DNA from: Dryas octopetala
Taxonomy: Eukaryota; Streptophyta; Magnoliopsida; Rosales; Rosaceae
Direction of reading: 5' to 3'
Length of the DNA: 64,000 nucleotides
NCBI GenBank assembly: GCA_963921425.1
Contig: OY992838.1
Coordinates: 8,928,001-8,992,000 of the forward strand
Part shown: positions 1-11,045 of the stretch, piece after piece
Numbering within the stretch: the stretch's first letter is position 1
Layout: every line of letters starts with the position of its first letter
The notes under the pieces: generated by a model
Seen by the model: the letters and a program-made list of their open reading frames with translations, nothing else
Database searches by the model: none
What the model was told of the DNA's origin: nothing
Program-made: the position numbers and the translations under genes

Positions 1-331
1 TACAACCTATGCAAATCAAGAACATATGATTAGCAAAGCAAGGCACAGATAATATTTAAAAAATATATGATACCTCAAGGAGTCTTTGTTTTTCAAGGAA
101 ATGGGTACAATTCAATGGACCAAATTCTAGTTGAGCCTATAGAACAAATTCAATGGACCAAATTCTATTTAGTCTTTTTTTCCAAGGAAATGGGTATAAC
201 TGAGGAACCTTGCATGTGGGAACTTTAGCTACAAATAAGAGTTATCTAACATCAATTTCTGGGCTTGAAGAATATTGAGCTGCTGACGTATTTTCAGGAG
301 CACAAATTCAAAATAAATAAGAAAACAAAAA
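1..331. other. 3' flank of the small membrane-protein gene, with a local duplication
   Basis: No coding exon is recognised here. It probably holds 3' UTR or intron of the minus-strand gene that ends at 332. A diverged direct repeat is visible: the phrase around 108-131 (ending in a 14-base ATGGACCAAATTCT) returns at about 145-168, and a nearby AAGGAAATGGGTA motif occurs at about 97-110 and 183-197. Confidence 0.4.
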
Positions 332-735
332 TTACCATTTTGAAGCTGAATTGCGGGCTTCAATGGAGCTGTAAATTTTAGAAAGGCGACCACGAGTTGG
401 GGGTTTGGGCTGGACGGGCTTCTTTCGCAACCCAAAAATCTCTTGCACCAGAGGAACGTGAACAAGAACCAGCTTCCACGCCAAAACCCAACCTGAAAAC
501 CCACGTTCAGAGGCTCAGAGCTCGATCATATTCATAGACAAGAATTTTCACCGACCCAGATCGTCAATTCGCGTTTAATTACCAGCAGAATTCGAAAAAG
601 AGAAATTAAATAAATAGTGAGGGAGTTAGAGGAATAGACTTAGTTACCAGCAAAAATGAACAAGAGTACGACTGCAATGGCGAAGAGAGGACGTAGAAGG
701 AGAAGGGTGAGGTAGTCCAAGTAAGACAGAGACAT
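332..735 (-). CDS. Small single-pass membrane protein, 82 aa, two exons
   Basis: Exons on the minus strand are 735-648 and 492-332 (249 nt with the stop). The donor reads GTAACT at 647 and the acceptor TTTTCAG ends at 493. The ATG is the first in the exon, and splicing gives an uninterrupted frame ending in TAA at 334-332. The protein starts MSLSYLDYLTLLLLRPLF and has a very hydrophobic stretch at about residues 9-35. A basic, proline-rich tail follows (RKKPVQPKPPTRGRLSK), then a Ser-rich end. This looks like a short type-I or signal-anchor membrane protein with a cytosolic basic tail. I do not recognise the family, so no function is assigned. The stop codon TGG-TAA overlaps a possible donor (GTAATT), so a longer isoform reading into another exon is possible. 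Both exons are too short to stand out as single ORFs. Confidence 0.6.
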
Positions 736-949
736 TGAGGAAGACGAAGACGATGACTCGAGCTCAACAAGCTTCCGATGGTTTTGGGCTCTGAGTAACG
801 AGTATATACCGAGTTTGACTTGAAATTAACGTATGATTTGGCCTGAGCTTGAAGAAAGAAGCAAACGGGCCTAGGCCTGGTGGAGGTCAGGCCCAGTCCA
901 TCATGATCCACTATGAGTTATGGACACTCAAAAACTTTTTTTTTTTTTT

Positions 950-1992
950 GAGCAAATTATATTTTAGTACCTCAATTATACACTAATTTTCAATTTAGTA
1001 CCCCAACTTTAAAAATTTGACAAAAAATACCTCAACTTTCATTTTGTGTCAAAATAGTACCTCCGTTAGTTTTTTAGTTAAATAAACCGTTATCTGCTGA
1101 CGTGGCAGTGGCATTTTCGTCTTTTTTCCTAAATTTAAAAAATAATAATATTTTTTAAAATTTTAAAATAATTAAAATTAAAAAAAATTTTAAATTTTTT
1201 CCCCTCCCCCCCCCCCGCCCCTAGCCATCGCCTCCCCTCCCCCTCGCCCCCACCTCCACCTCTACCTCCACCCCCACCCCTCCCCTCCCTAGCCAGCCCC
1301 CACCCCTCCCCTCCCCAGCCCAGCCCGCCCCCCTCCCTGCCCGACCCCACCTCTGCGCTCCCCTCCTCCCCAGCCCACCCCCACCCACTCCCCCTCTCCC
1401 TACCCGACCCACCCCTCCCCCCCACCCCAGTCCCATCGCACCCCCTCCCCCAGCCCCAACCCCCGTCGCACCCACTCCCCCCAACCTCAGTCCCCAGCCC
1501 CTCCCCGCCCTGCCCCCACCCAGCCCCATCCCCATCCCCTTCCCTTCCTGCCCCCACCCAACCCAGCCCCCTCACCCCTTACCCAAACCCCCGACCATCC
1601 CCCTACCCATTTCCCCCAAATTTTTTTTTTATTTTAATTATTTTAAAAAAATTTTGTATTCAAGTCAGGGGACGAGACTGGGGGTGCGACGGGGGAGAGG
1701 GGAGGGGATGGCTGGGGGGGGAGGAGGGGAAAAAATTAAAAATTAAAAGTTTTAATTTTTTTAAGATTTTTTTTATTTAAAAGTTTTTAAAAATATTATT
1801 ATTTTTTAAATGTGGGTAAAAAGACGAAAATACCCCTGCCACGTCAGCATATAACGGTTATTTAACAGAAAACTAACGGAGGTACTATTTTGACACAAAA
1901 TGAAAGTTGAGGTATTTTTTGTCAAATTTTTAAAGGTGGGGTACTAAATTGAAAATCAGTATATAATTGAAGTACTAAAATGTAATTTGCTC
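950..1992. mobile_element. Foldback element 1: long terminal inverted repeats, C-rich then G-rich core
   Basis: The first ~155 bases (starting GAGCAAATTATATTTTAGTA) are the near-exact reverse complement of the last ~155 (ending TAATTTGCTC at 1992). The core is C-rich at 1200-1615 and switches to G-rich at 1665-1730, so the whole element can fold back. The flanks are T-runs: the 9 bases before are all T and the 9 after are TTCTTTTTT, so a target duplication is possible but not provable. No transposase is encoded; the long ORFs across the core are low-complexity artefacts. A non-autonomous Mutator-like element is the best guess, by analogy with the elements below that have clean duplications. 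Confidence 0.8.
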
Positions 1993-3297
1993 TTCTTTTT
2001 TTTTCTACACATTTAGCCCTGGATTCATATTCTTCCTAAGGCTCATTTATTTCACAACAAAATAAAATATGGTGAAATTATAATTTTATACCTTAATTAT
2101 ACTTCGTTTTTCAAGTTCATACATCTAGTTCAAAAAGTTATAAATATGTGCCTCAACTTAATTTTTGTGTCAAGTTAACACCTTCGTTACTCAGACTGTC
2201 AAGAAGCCTATTATATGATGACGTTGTGCTACTATGGTCCACCTGGACCGCATGCTTGGCCACGACGTGGCTTAATGGAATTGATTCCTGCCTAAACTTG
2301 CCTCGTCAACCTTGACCTACCAATTCCCTTCTAAGACTGACTGCCACATGGACTGACACACCGCCATATGTCATAAAAAATAATTAATTAAAAAAACAAA
2401 AAAGACCACGTAGATCTAGGGCATGTGAAAAAAAGGTGTATTGGACCCCATCATAGACCATTTTAGTAAAAAACTAAAAATATATGGACAATATGGTCAT
2501 TTAATTGTGTAAAAGTGTTTTTTGTTAACATTCATGTATAAATGGCCCTGCATAGTAATTTTTCCAAAAATTTATATGATTTATTGGTTTTTGAAATCCC
2601 TATTGAGTAGAAATTTTGTTCACAGCCTTTTATTTCGAACCCATCTACCTGAAAACCAACGGTTATTAAGCATGGAGTTTGGTGAACTTGTTAGTCATGG
2701 TAATGAATAATGATGCATGCATAATGCATCCACCGACCGCTGGCTGCAAGCAATCTAGCGGCTATGTGAGGGTCCACAACATAAAGGCATGATGCATGAA
2801 TCACTGGGACCGTTGGATCCCTCCCCAGATAAACAAGGCCTATAAACAACCTCCGGTCTCAGTCTCACTCGTCATTCTTTTTTCATCTTTAAAACACAAA
2901 TCTTCCCGTGTCTCAGAATAACAACGGGGACCCACTCGAATGACGTGGACCAATTAGTGAGCACCAACCTAAAATCTCCCAAATGCCCTCACTGAACCTA
3001 GACGTCATTCAGTCCAGGTGGGCCAAACTCCAACATTCCCATACAAGTCCACCACGTGTCCATTTACCGGAAGACAACCAAACGCTACCGGCTACTCCCG
3101 GTTGCCAGTTAACCCCAACCCCACACCCACACGCCACGACCGTTTGACCCTGGACTCATCTTTTACGTGATCACATCCAGGTTCATCCTCCCTAAATCCC
3201 TCTTTTAACTACTATTCGCTGCAAGCAAATCACACGCACTTCATTTTTCTCTCTCACTCGAACTCGCTTGCAATTTTGGCGGTTTTAGGGTCCGTGC
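1993..3297. other. Intergenic region and SHMT promoter
   Basis: Bases 2080-2290 resemble one arm of the foldback elements (phrases of the type 'comma-spaced A/T track, CTTCGTTACTC, GATGACGTTGTG'), but no partner arm is found, so this may be a solo, decayed end. From about 2720 the sequence looks like promoter and leader: a TATAAA-like box at about 2839-2844 and a CACGTG G-box/ABRE core at 3053-3058 (ACCACGTGTCC). CT-rich leader sequence follows at 3235-3262. Confidence 0.45.
3053..3058 (+). promoter_or_regulatory. G-box / ABRE core upstream of SHMT
   Basis: The palindrome CACGTG sits in the context ACCACGTGTCC, about 245 bases upstream of the first ATG of the transcript. G-boxes of this form bind bHLH and group A bZIP factors in plants. 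Use in this promoter is inference. Confidence 0.35.
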
Positions 3298-3420
3298 ATG
3301 GAAACCTCTGCTTCTTCTTCTTCAGGACGATCGTCGCTTCGTTGCTTTCACTGTAGCTCATTCAGACGATTTTGTCGCTGCGTTTATTGTCGCTGCTCCT
3401 GTTGTTTCTTCTACACCTAA
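3298..3420 (+). CDS. Upstream ORF (40 aa, Cys-rich) in the SHMT leader
   Basis: An ATG at 3298 opens a 40-codon frame closed by TAA at 3418-3420, 45 bases before the SHMT start codon. The peptide begins METSASSSSGRSSLRC and its second half is rich in Cys and aromatic residues (CRCVYCRCSCCFFYT). It is out of frame with SHMT (3298 and 3466 differ by 168, which is the same frame, but the TAA separates them). If the leader is unspliced, ribosomes would meet this ORF first and SHMT translation would be reduced or depend on reinitiation. Whether the peptide is made or conserved is unknown. Confidence 0.4.
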   Translation: METSASSSSGRSSLRCFHCSSFRRFCRCVYCRCSCCFFYT

Positions 3421-3465
3421 TCCACAGCCTCAGCACTGATAAAAATTTCTAATTTTTGGGTGCTT

Positions 3466-6400
3466 ATGGATTTCTCGGAGGCTCAGCCGGGTCTCTTTCT
3501 AGGGTTTAACTCGCATCACAGTTCAAGTTCGTCGAATTCGATCCAGTCTGTTCCGCTACAATTGCTCGAATTAAAGGAAGAGAAAATTAGGGTCGAAAAT
3601 GGAGATGATTACGAGGAGGATGATGAGAAATTCAACCTTTTAGGGCACTCAATTTACCCGAAAAGGCCGAGGGACGGCTCCGGGTCCTCTTCATACCCTT
3701 CCAAGTGCTTTGTGGTGGAATCGGGGCTCGAGGCGAGGCGGGCGGCGGTTCGCTCTTGGGGGAACCAACCCCTTTCGGTTGCGGACCCGGAGATTTATGA
3801 AATTATGGAGAAGGAGAGGCACAGGCAGTTCAAAGGCATCGAATTGATTGCTTCCGAGAACTTTGTGTGCAGGGCTGTGATGGAAGCTCTGGGCAGCCAC
3901 TTGACCAACAAGTACTCCGAGGGAATGCCCGGAGGGAGATACTATACGGGCAATCAGCATATTGATCAGATTGAGTTGCTCTGTTGCGAACGCGCATTGG
4001 TCGCTTTCAATCTCGATCCTGAGAAATGGGGTGTTAATGTTCAGCCTTACTCTTGTACTTCTGCGAATTTCGCAGTCTACACCGGCCTTTTGCTCCCAAA
4101 TGATCGCATGATGGGGTTGGACTCGCCGTCTGGAGGGCATTTGAGTCATGGGTATTATACTCCTAGTGGGAAGAAGGTGTCGGCTGCATCGATATTCTTT
4201 GAGAGTCTCCCTTATAAGGTGAACCCCCAAACGGGGTACATTGATTACGATAAGCTTGAGGAGAAGGCGGTTGATTATCGTCCCAAGATACTTATTTGCG
4301 GTGGGAGTTCGTATCCCCGGGAGTGGGATTATGCCAGGTTTAGGCATATTGCGGATAAATGCGGAGCTGTGTTGATGTGTGACATGGCTCATATCAGCGG
4401 TCTTGCGGCAGCTAAGGTTTGAATGTTGATATCCTAGTTTTATTTTATTTGTATATTATACTATAGATGCGGATGATAATAAGCATGTTGCTGAATTTCT
4501 TACCCATTTCTGTACACGTGTGATGCTGTTATTATTGCTTGAGATCATATTTGTCACGAAGATGTAGACTGGTTGTTGTAGTAGTAGAGCAGAGCAGTTT
4601 CAGAGTCCTCTGACCTATTTGACAATATAACAGACCTTATATTGGTTTAATGCTCAGAAATTAGGCTGCAAAAATTTCAACCTGAATCACAGTGATTGAA
4701 CCATTTTTTCATTCTTAGCGTAGAAAAGAAAACGAATTGATTAATCCGTTAAGATATCACATTATGACTTCATGGCCTGCTTACAAAAACACTTGACTGT
4801 ATTTTTTTATTAAGTATATTTTTCAGCTGTTTATAGCAACATGATACTATAATAACATGTAAATGGTGTTGGAGTGGCTTTATGCTAGTCAATTGGTCTT
4901 TAGGTTGATCTTCTAGTCTATTGGACAACTGTTGTTATATTTCGGTCTTTTATGAGGAAGTATAAATCAAGTAAGCTGCACTGTGAGAGGGTGCTCACCT
5001 TTCAAATAGATTTGAATGTAAAAAAGCTTTTTCACCTGTACGATGAATTATGACACAGTGGAGATAGGTGCAAATAACAGTAGTCTACTTGTGCCTTAGT
5101 TTAGACACGGATTTCCTTTTATTTCTAATGTCATGTGATTTATGCTTCTTAGTTCTAATGTCTCAGTTTGTATCTTGTGCTTTCTTCATCTTGATGTATC
5201 TTATGTATGATAACTTTTCTTCATCCAAGTACTTATAGTAATCTTTGGCTTTGTTTCCTTTGGACTTAAATGTGAAAGCGATCTTGTGTTATTAAATATT
5301 GACATTCTAGGGTTATGATCTGAATTATTGTGAATGTACAATGATTTTTTAATATTTGAATCTCTTGAGAGAGATGACGACATCCTTAATGGTGTTTGTG
5401 AAACTCGTTTCTTTAATATATACTAGCCTCACAATATTGATTTGTAGTACTTGTTTGGAATGAATCATCTTTCACTATTGTCTTCTTGCATGGATTATCT
5501 GTTTGTTGCTTAAGAAACATAGAATAATGATTTTTGGCTATCTGAGTCTTTGTGTAATTTTGTACAGTTGTCTTCATTCAATGAGCTTTTCAACATTCAA
5601 GTATTCCACCATTTGTAATGTGTTCAATTATCATTAGTCATAATAAAATTTACTGATTTACTATATTTTTAGCTCCTGAAAGTTGATTGTGCCTAAAAAC
5701 TGCATTTGTTTTTGTGCTTTTATTGTGTCTATGCCCAGATGCAAAAGGAACCTGATAAAGAGATGGACATCATAGCTATATATAAAGCCACTGGGCTGAT
5801 ATTTATTGAAAAAGAAATATCTGCAATATTTTTTCTTACTTATTGGCTATTGTTTATTACAGGAATGTGCAAGTCCATTTGATTATTGTGATATTGTTAC
5901 CTCAACAACGCACAAAAGTCTCCGGGGTCCTAGGGGTGGTATTATATTTTACAGGAAAGGCACAAAATTAAGGAAGCAAGGCATGCTTCATACTAATGGA
6001 GATGGTAGTAACCAATATGATTTCGAGGAAAAGATAAACTTTGCTGTTTTCCCTTCGCTGCAAGGTGGTCCTCACAATAACCATATTGCTGCTCTCGCCA
6101 TAGCATTAAAACAAGTAGCTACTCCAGAATATAAAGCATACATGCAACAGGTGAAGAAAAATGCGCAGGCCTTAGCGAATGCTTTGTTAAGAAGAAAATG
6201 CAGATTGGTAACTGGGGGTACTGACAATCACTTGTTGCTTTGGGATCTAACTGCTCTTGGTTTAACAGGTATTATAATGTTAATTAGCCTAATTTCAAAG
6301 AACTGGATCATAAAATTTACAACCACATGTAGACCAAATGTACTGTTACCTGTTGAGTTTCAGTATGATTTTGGTCCAATATCTGTTGAATTTATAATTA

Positions 6401-7742
6401 GGTCACATTCTCATTTACACCAATCGATTTTGCATTACATGATAGCTTCATAAGCCAAACAGAAACTGTTTAGCTTTAAGAACAATAAAAATACGTCTTT
6501 GTAAACGTTAATAGTGAACTTTGGTCATTAGTAATGTTAGACCCAAAAAAAAAAAAAGGAAAAGTCTACAGAGCTGTCCAGGAAGCACCACCCTGGCGGC
6601 TCAGGGTGGTCAAGGCTTCTTTAAAACTAGTGGAGACAGTCAATCAAGCACTGCTTTAAACAATTGTCCTCTGGGATTTTTTTTTTTTTTGTTCTAAGTG
6701 CTCTGGGATTCTTGACAATACTTTTCATTATTTTTAAGTTGTGGGGACATTGGTTTTTCTCCCTACAAATATATATATTAGAAGTGATGGATTTAGAAGG
6801 AGCTAAGGTTAAAACTAATATATTCTTACCTGTGGATGATAGTTGGAGGTCTTATCTTTTGAACAGTTATGCGTAATAAACATTTTTTATAGGAACACAT
6901 CTCTATTCCTATTTTGTAGGTATTTGCAGACATTTGCATGTATCCAAGTGTTATATTATCTTTCTTTTATTTTCCCTATTTGTGTCTAATTTTGCACTTC
7001 ACTATCTAATTCTTGTTTTTTCCCATTTCCTCTTTGCAATAACAATGATATAGGGAAGAACTACGAAAAGGTCTGCGAGATGTGTCACATCACTCTCAAT
7101 AAAAGTGCTATATTTGGTGATAATGGTGCTTTTTCTCCTGGGGGAGTGAGAATTGGTGAGTGGTAGTCTTATCATTTGAACTGATCTCTGATGTGCTGAA
7201 AGATTTAGACTAGGTTATTTTGCCTGCTTAAATTCTATCAACATGGGATGTTCAAACAATCTTCCAGTTTTCTTATTTATAAATATTATTTGGTTAAAAA
7301 TCGCCTTTTGTTTTCTTTTTGTCTTTTTGGCATGTAGTGGATCAAACAGCCTGCTTACCTTGTGGGGCATTTCTGAAGTTTTTTTTTTTTTGGTAATAAT
7401 TTGATGGTGGATTAATTTCTTATCTCAACTTGCTCAACTGCTTCTCAAAATTTGTTTTGTTTCTCTTAAAGGTCAATCTTATTTGGCATAGATATTAAGT
7501 TCTTGTTGGTTTTTGCAGGTACCCCAGCTATGACATCAAGAGGTTGCATGGAGGCTGATTTTGAGACAATTGCTGACTTTCTTCTTAGGGCGGCTCAGAT
7601 TACTGTTGCTATTCAGAGGGAATATGGAAAATTTCAGAAAGATTTTCTCAAAGGTCTCCAGAACAATAAAGATATCGTTGAGCTCAGAAATCGGGTTGAG
7701 GCATTTGCGTCCCAGTTTGCAATGCCAGGATATGATGCTTGA
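3466..7742 (+). CDS. SHM7: Serine hydroxymethyltransferase, SHM6/SHM7 type (560 aa, four exons)
   Basis: Exons 3466-4416, 5863-6268, 7054-7155 and 7519-7742 join in frame with GT-AG introns (1683 nt). The enzyme converts serine and tetrahydrofolate to glycine and 5,10-methylene-THF. Fold-type I PLP enzyme motifs are present: ELIASENF near residue 126, DMAHISGL near 307, and [14 protein letters not shown] with the PLP lysine at about K335. The ~100-residue N-terminal extension, acidic and Ser-rich with a PKRPRD basic patch, marks the SHM6/SHM7 group rather than the mitochondrial or plastid enzymes. The group's altered loop (SCTSANF in place of the usual SGSPANF) is also present. In Arabidopsis SHM7 (MSA1) is nuclear and affects S-adenosylmethionine and sulfur status; transfer of that role here is inference. 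The start is the ATG at 3466, matching the group's MD-start; a GTG two codons upstream is not used. SHM6 and SHM7 cannot be told apart here. Confidence 0.93.
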
Positions 7743-8491
7743 ACATGTGTCATCTTTCATGCATCTGCAGCATATTATCTTGCTTCTGCGGCTTACCCCT
7801 GCTTTTCTTGGTAACCATACAAATTTTTTTCCTGTGCTCTGTTCTCCAATTAATCTCTTGTAAATTACAGAGGAATACCAAATATGTTTCCCAATTTTCC
7901 CATGTAGTCGTTGCCAGATCCCGCCTGACTATTTCTTTGTGATTTTGTATAAATTATAGAAAGCAAATATTCCACTTCTTTGTCAAAGTGTAACCAAACT
8001 TATTGTGTTTGGTTGGGTCTGTAGCCTATAACATTCCACTTGGATTCTAGATAAAGCAGTAGTAATTATGGAACTGTTGCAAACAGAGAGCTACATCTGT
8101 TTTTTCCCACCTGTCATGCAGATTGGGTTTCATTGTGTTTGTTGGTTGTCAATTCCACTTTGGACGCTGCTTTTTGTTCTGTGTTAACTATGGTCCATTT
8201 CAATCTGGTTGGCATTGATATTCTTTTAGTTATTGCAGCAGTTAATGTATTATATTGGGTTTTTTTTTTTTTTTTTTTCTCCTTTTGAAGGATCATAATA
8301 TTAATTCACAGAGCCTTTGTTTTTGTTTGGTGGTGTGATTATGAATACGAGCCGCGGTTTGCTGCTTTAAGGATGATAATGTTTTGTTGGGTCAGAGAGA
8401 GACTGAGAGCTGAGAGCACTGCCAAAAGTAGTTGATTTCGGCAGTGCTTTGCTTGCTTGCTTGCCTTTTGTTTTTCTAATGCTTCTGGTTG
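7743..8491. other. SHMT 3' flank
   Basis: T-rich sequence that should hold the SHMT 3' UTR; no further exon is seen. A T-run lies at 8261-8278. Confidence 0.5.
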
Positions 8492-8500
8492 TTTATTTTA

Positions 8501-8903
8501 GGTTTATTTACATATTTGTCCCCTGGTTTTTAGATTTTTTCTCACTTTGCCTCTTAACATTTATTTGTCTCATATAACCCCCTGAACTTTTATGTCGTTT
8601 CTCACATTGTCCGATTCCGTCAACTCCGTCTACACCACCGTTAGAAATGCTGATGTAGAAGGATAATTTTGTCATTTCACCCGAAAAATATATTTAAAAC
8701 AATATTTAAATTAACAAACTAATAAAACTGTAAATTAAAATAAAACTTTTAAAATTATATTAAATTAAATTAAAAAAACAAAAAAAAGACCAAACCCCTC
8801 CCTCCCCACCCACTGCGCATGCCGGCCATCCCCCTCTTCCCACACTTTGCACATTCCGGCCACCCCACCTTCTCCACCCACTGCATATGCCGACAACCTC
8901 CTC

Positions 8904-8946
<43 letters not shown>

Positions 8947-9795
8947 CCCCCCTCTTCCTTGCACATGCCAGCCACGCCCTACCCAGCCTCAACTCCTCCC
9001 CGCCCAGCCAAGACCTGTACCACCCAGCCCCAGACCCGCCCCACCCAGCCCCGCCCAGCCCAGCCTCGCCCAGCCTTGCCCCGCACAGCCTCACCCTGCC
9101 CCGATCTACCCTATGCAGCCCAGCCCCATCCTAGCCCACCCCCACCCTCACTCAACCCCTCCCCGCCCCGCCCACCCCCACCCAACCCCTCCCCCGCCCT
9201 GCACAACCTCACCCTGCCCCGATTCGTCGCACGCAGCCCAGCCTAGCCCGGCCCTCGCTCTGCCCCGATCTGCCTCACACAGTCGAGCCCTTCCCCGCCA
9301 ACCCCAGCTTGGCCCAGCTCCTCCCCGACTAGCCCCAGCTCGACCCAGCCCCTCCCCTCGCCCGCCTCCACCCAGCACCTCCCACTGTCCCACACCCCCT
9401 CCCCTCCCCCTCCCCCTCCCCCAGCTTCACCTCAAAACCCACAATCCCAAATATTTATTTATTTTAATTAAAATTTCAGTTTTATGTTTTTAATTAAAAA
9501 ACATAAAACTGAAATTTGCAAATAAGCCTAAAAAAAAAGTGGTAAGGTTGCCAACATGGCATATTGGGTCCCACAAATGACCACATGGCAAAAATTGGTC
9601 CTCTGTGATTAAAAAGACGAAATTACCCCGCCACATAGACGCCACGTCAGCATTGTAACGGTGGTATAGACGGAGTTAACGGAATCGGACAATGTGGGAA
9701 ACGACATAAAAGTTCAGGGGGTTATATGAGACAAATAAATGTAAGGGAGCAAAATAAGAGAAAACCTAAAAATCAGGCAAATATGCAAATATGCA
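8501..9795. mobile_element. Foldback element 2 (Mutator-like signature, 1295 bp)
   Basis: The 9-bp sequence TTTATTTTA occurs exactly at 8492-8500 and 9796-9804, directly abutting the element. Ends are GG(T/C)TTATTT(A/G)CATATTTG in inverted orientation, and the arms run ~200-250 bases (left 8501-8760, right 9540-9795). A 9-bp target duplication with long inverted repeats is the hallmark of Mutator-like elements. The core (8795-9435) is C-rich, CCCAGCCC-type low complexity, with a (CT)n tract at 8909-8943. No transposase is present, so it is non-autonomous. It lies downstream of the SHMT gene. Confidence 0.88.
8909..8943. repeat. (TC)n microsatellite in the core of foldback element 2
   Basis: An uninterrupted TC/CT dinucleotide run of ~35 bases, followed by a C-run. 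Confidence 0.9.
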
Positions 9796-9804
9796 AATAA
9801 GCCT

Positions 9805-10085
9805 TTATTTTATCATATCAGTGTTGCCTTTTAGTTTTGGTTGTCACCAATATTTTATTGATTTGCTTATGTTGGACGCTGCTATGGATCCCTTCAAGGG
9901 AGGCAAGGCATGAATTTCCGGCAAGGGACAAAAAGCATGAGATACGGTTATTAAGAAGCAAGAAAGTGACCCAAAATTTTCTGCTTTATTTTATATATTT
10001 ATTTATTTTCTCCAAAATCCCAAATCCCAAATCCAAAACCCAAAGAAGGGGGAAGAAGAAGAAGCATTTTTGACAGAAGAAAATC

Positions 10086-10130
<45 letters not shown>

Positions 10131-11045
10131 TGAGAGCTTTCATGATCAACTCCATTGCTTTCAAAGTGAAGAGAATCAGACAAAAGCTTCTTAAGATCAA
10201 AAGAAGGTGCTTTTGACATTAAAGCAGCCCAGGAATCTCACGGTGCCTTCCCTACATATTACAGACTACAGTCCTAAGCCTCCCTTTTTCATCATTCTTT
10301 CACAGCAAGAATGATTACTTTTTTACTATAACAACTAAACCCCACTCTCTGACTCTCTCTCTCTCTCTCAAAACCCAACAAGAGGGGAATCTTTTCAAAA
10401 GAAAAATAATATCCCAAACAAAAAAGAAAACCATATGATAAAATTAGAATAAATGGCTTTTTTTTCATCAATTAAATATATGCGGAGATTTTTTTGGTAG
10501 GAATTATATGGGGAGATTTGATTGTGCTCCTAAGATAGTAACAAGAAGCTTCCATTCCATTCCCTTTTGCTCTCCTTTTTTCACCCAACCCTTCTTTACT
10601 TTTACTTTCTCTTCCTTCTTTTTGTGTTTTTTTATTCATGGGGGATGGTGTTCAATCTTAGAACTTAGTAGAACTTGCACGGTTGCACCACATGCTTGAA
10701 AACAAGTCCTAAAATTGGATTTCACATTAGGCCTTTTCAGACCCAGAATTGCATTTCTTTTTAACTGGTTTTTGGTTAAAAAATAAAAATAAAACAAAAA
10801 TAAATACAAGCTATCACTAAGTAGTAGTAACTAACCATTAGGAGACAAAGGAGAAGACACAAAGAAAAGTTCAAAAAAAAAAAAAGAAGAAAATTTTAAA
10901 ATACAAACAGAAGTAAGAAGAAGAAGAAGAAGAAGGGTTAAAAGGTACACAACAAAAACCCAACAACTAAATTTACCTCCTCTAGTCTGTAAATATTTTT
11001 TTCTTTTTTCTTTTTCAACAAGTTTTTATCACATTCCCTGTGTGT
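9805..11045. other. Intergenic region with AG/CT microsatellites
   Basis: No gene is recognised. It contains an (AG)n run at 10087-10125, a (CT)n run at 10352-10369, GAA-type repeats at 10915-10935, and general A/T-rich sequence. The part nearest 11045 should be the 3' UTR of the minus-strand BPS1-like gene. Confidence 0.5.

Noticed and set aside
1135-1575. Long Gly/Arg-rich and Pro/Ser-rich frames over the C-rich core of element 1
   Set aside because: They appear in several frames at once, have no domain, and are explained by low-complexity C/G sequence in a foldback element.
3691-4392. 233-codon frame on the minus strand opposite SHMT exon 1
   Set aside because: Antisense shadow of a high-GC coding exon; the sense protein is unambiguous.
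8819-9493. Pro-rich open frame of 224 codons over element 2
   Set aside because: It falls wholly inside a flanked transposon core and a (CT)n repeat; overlapping frames are equally open.
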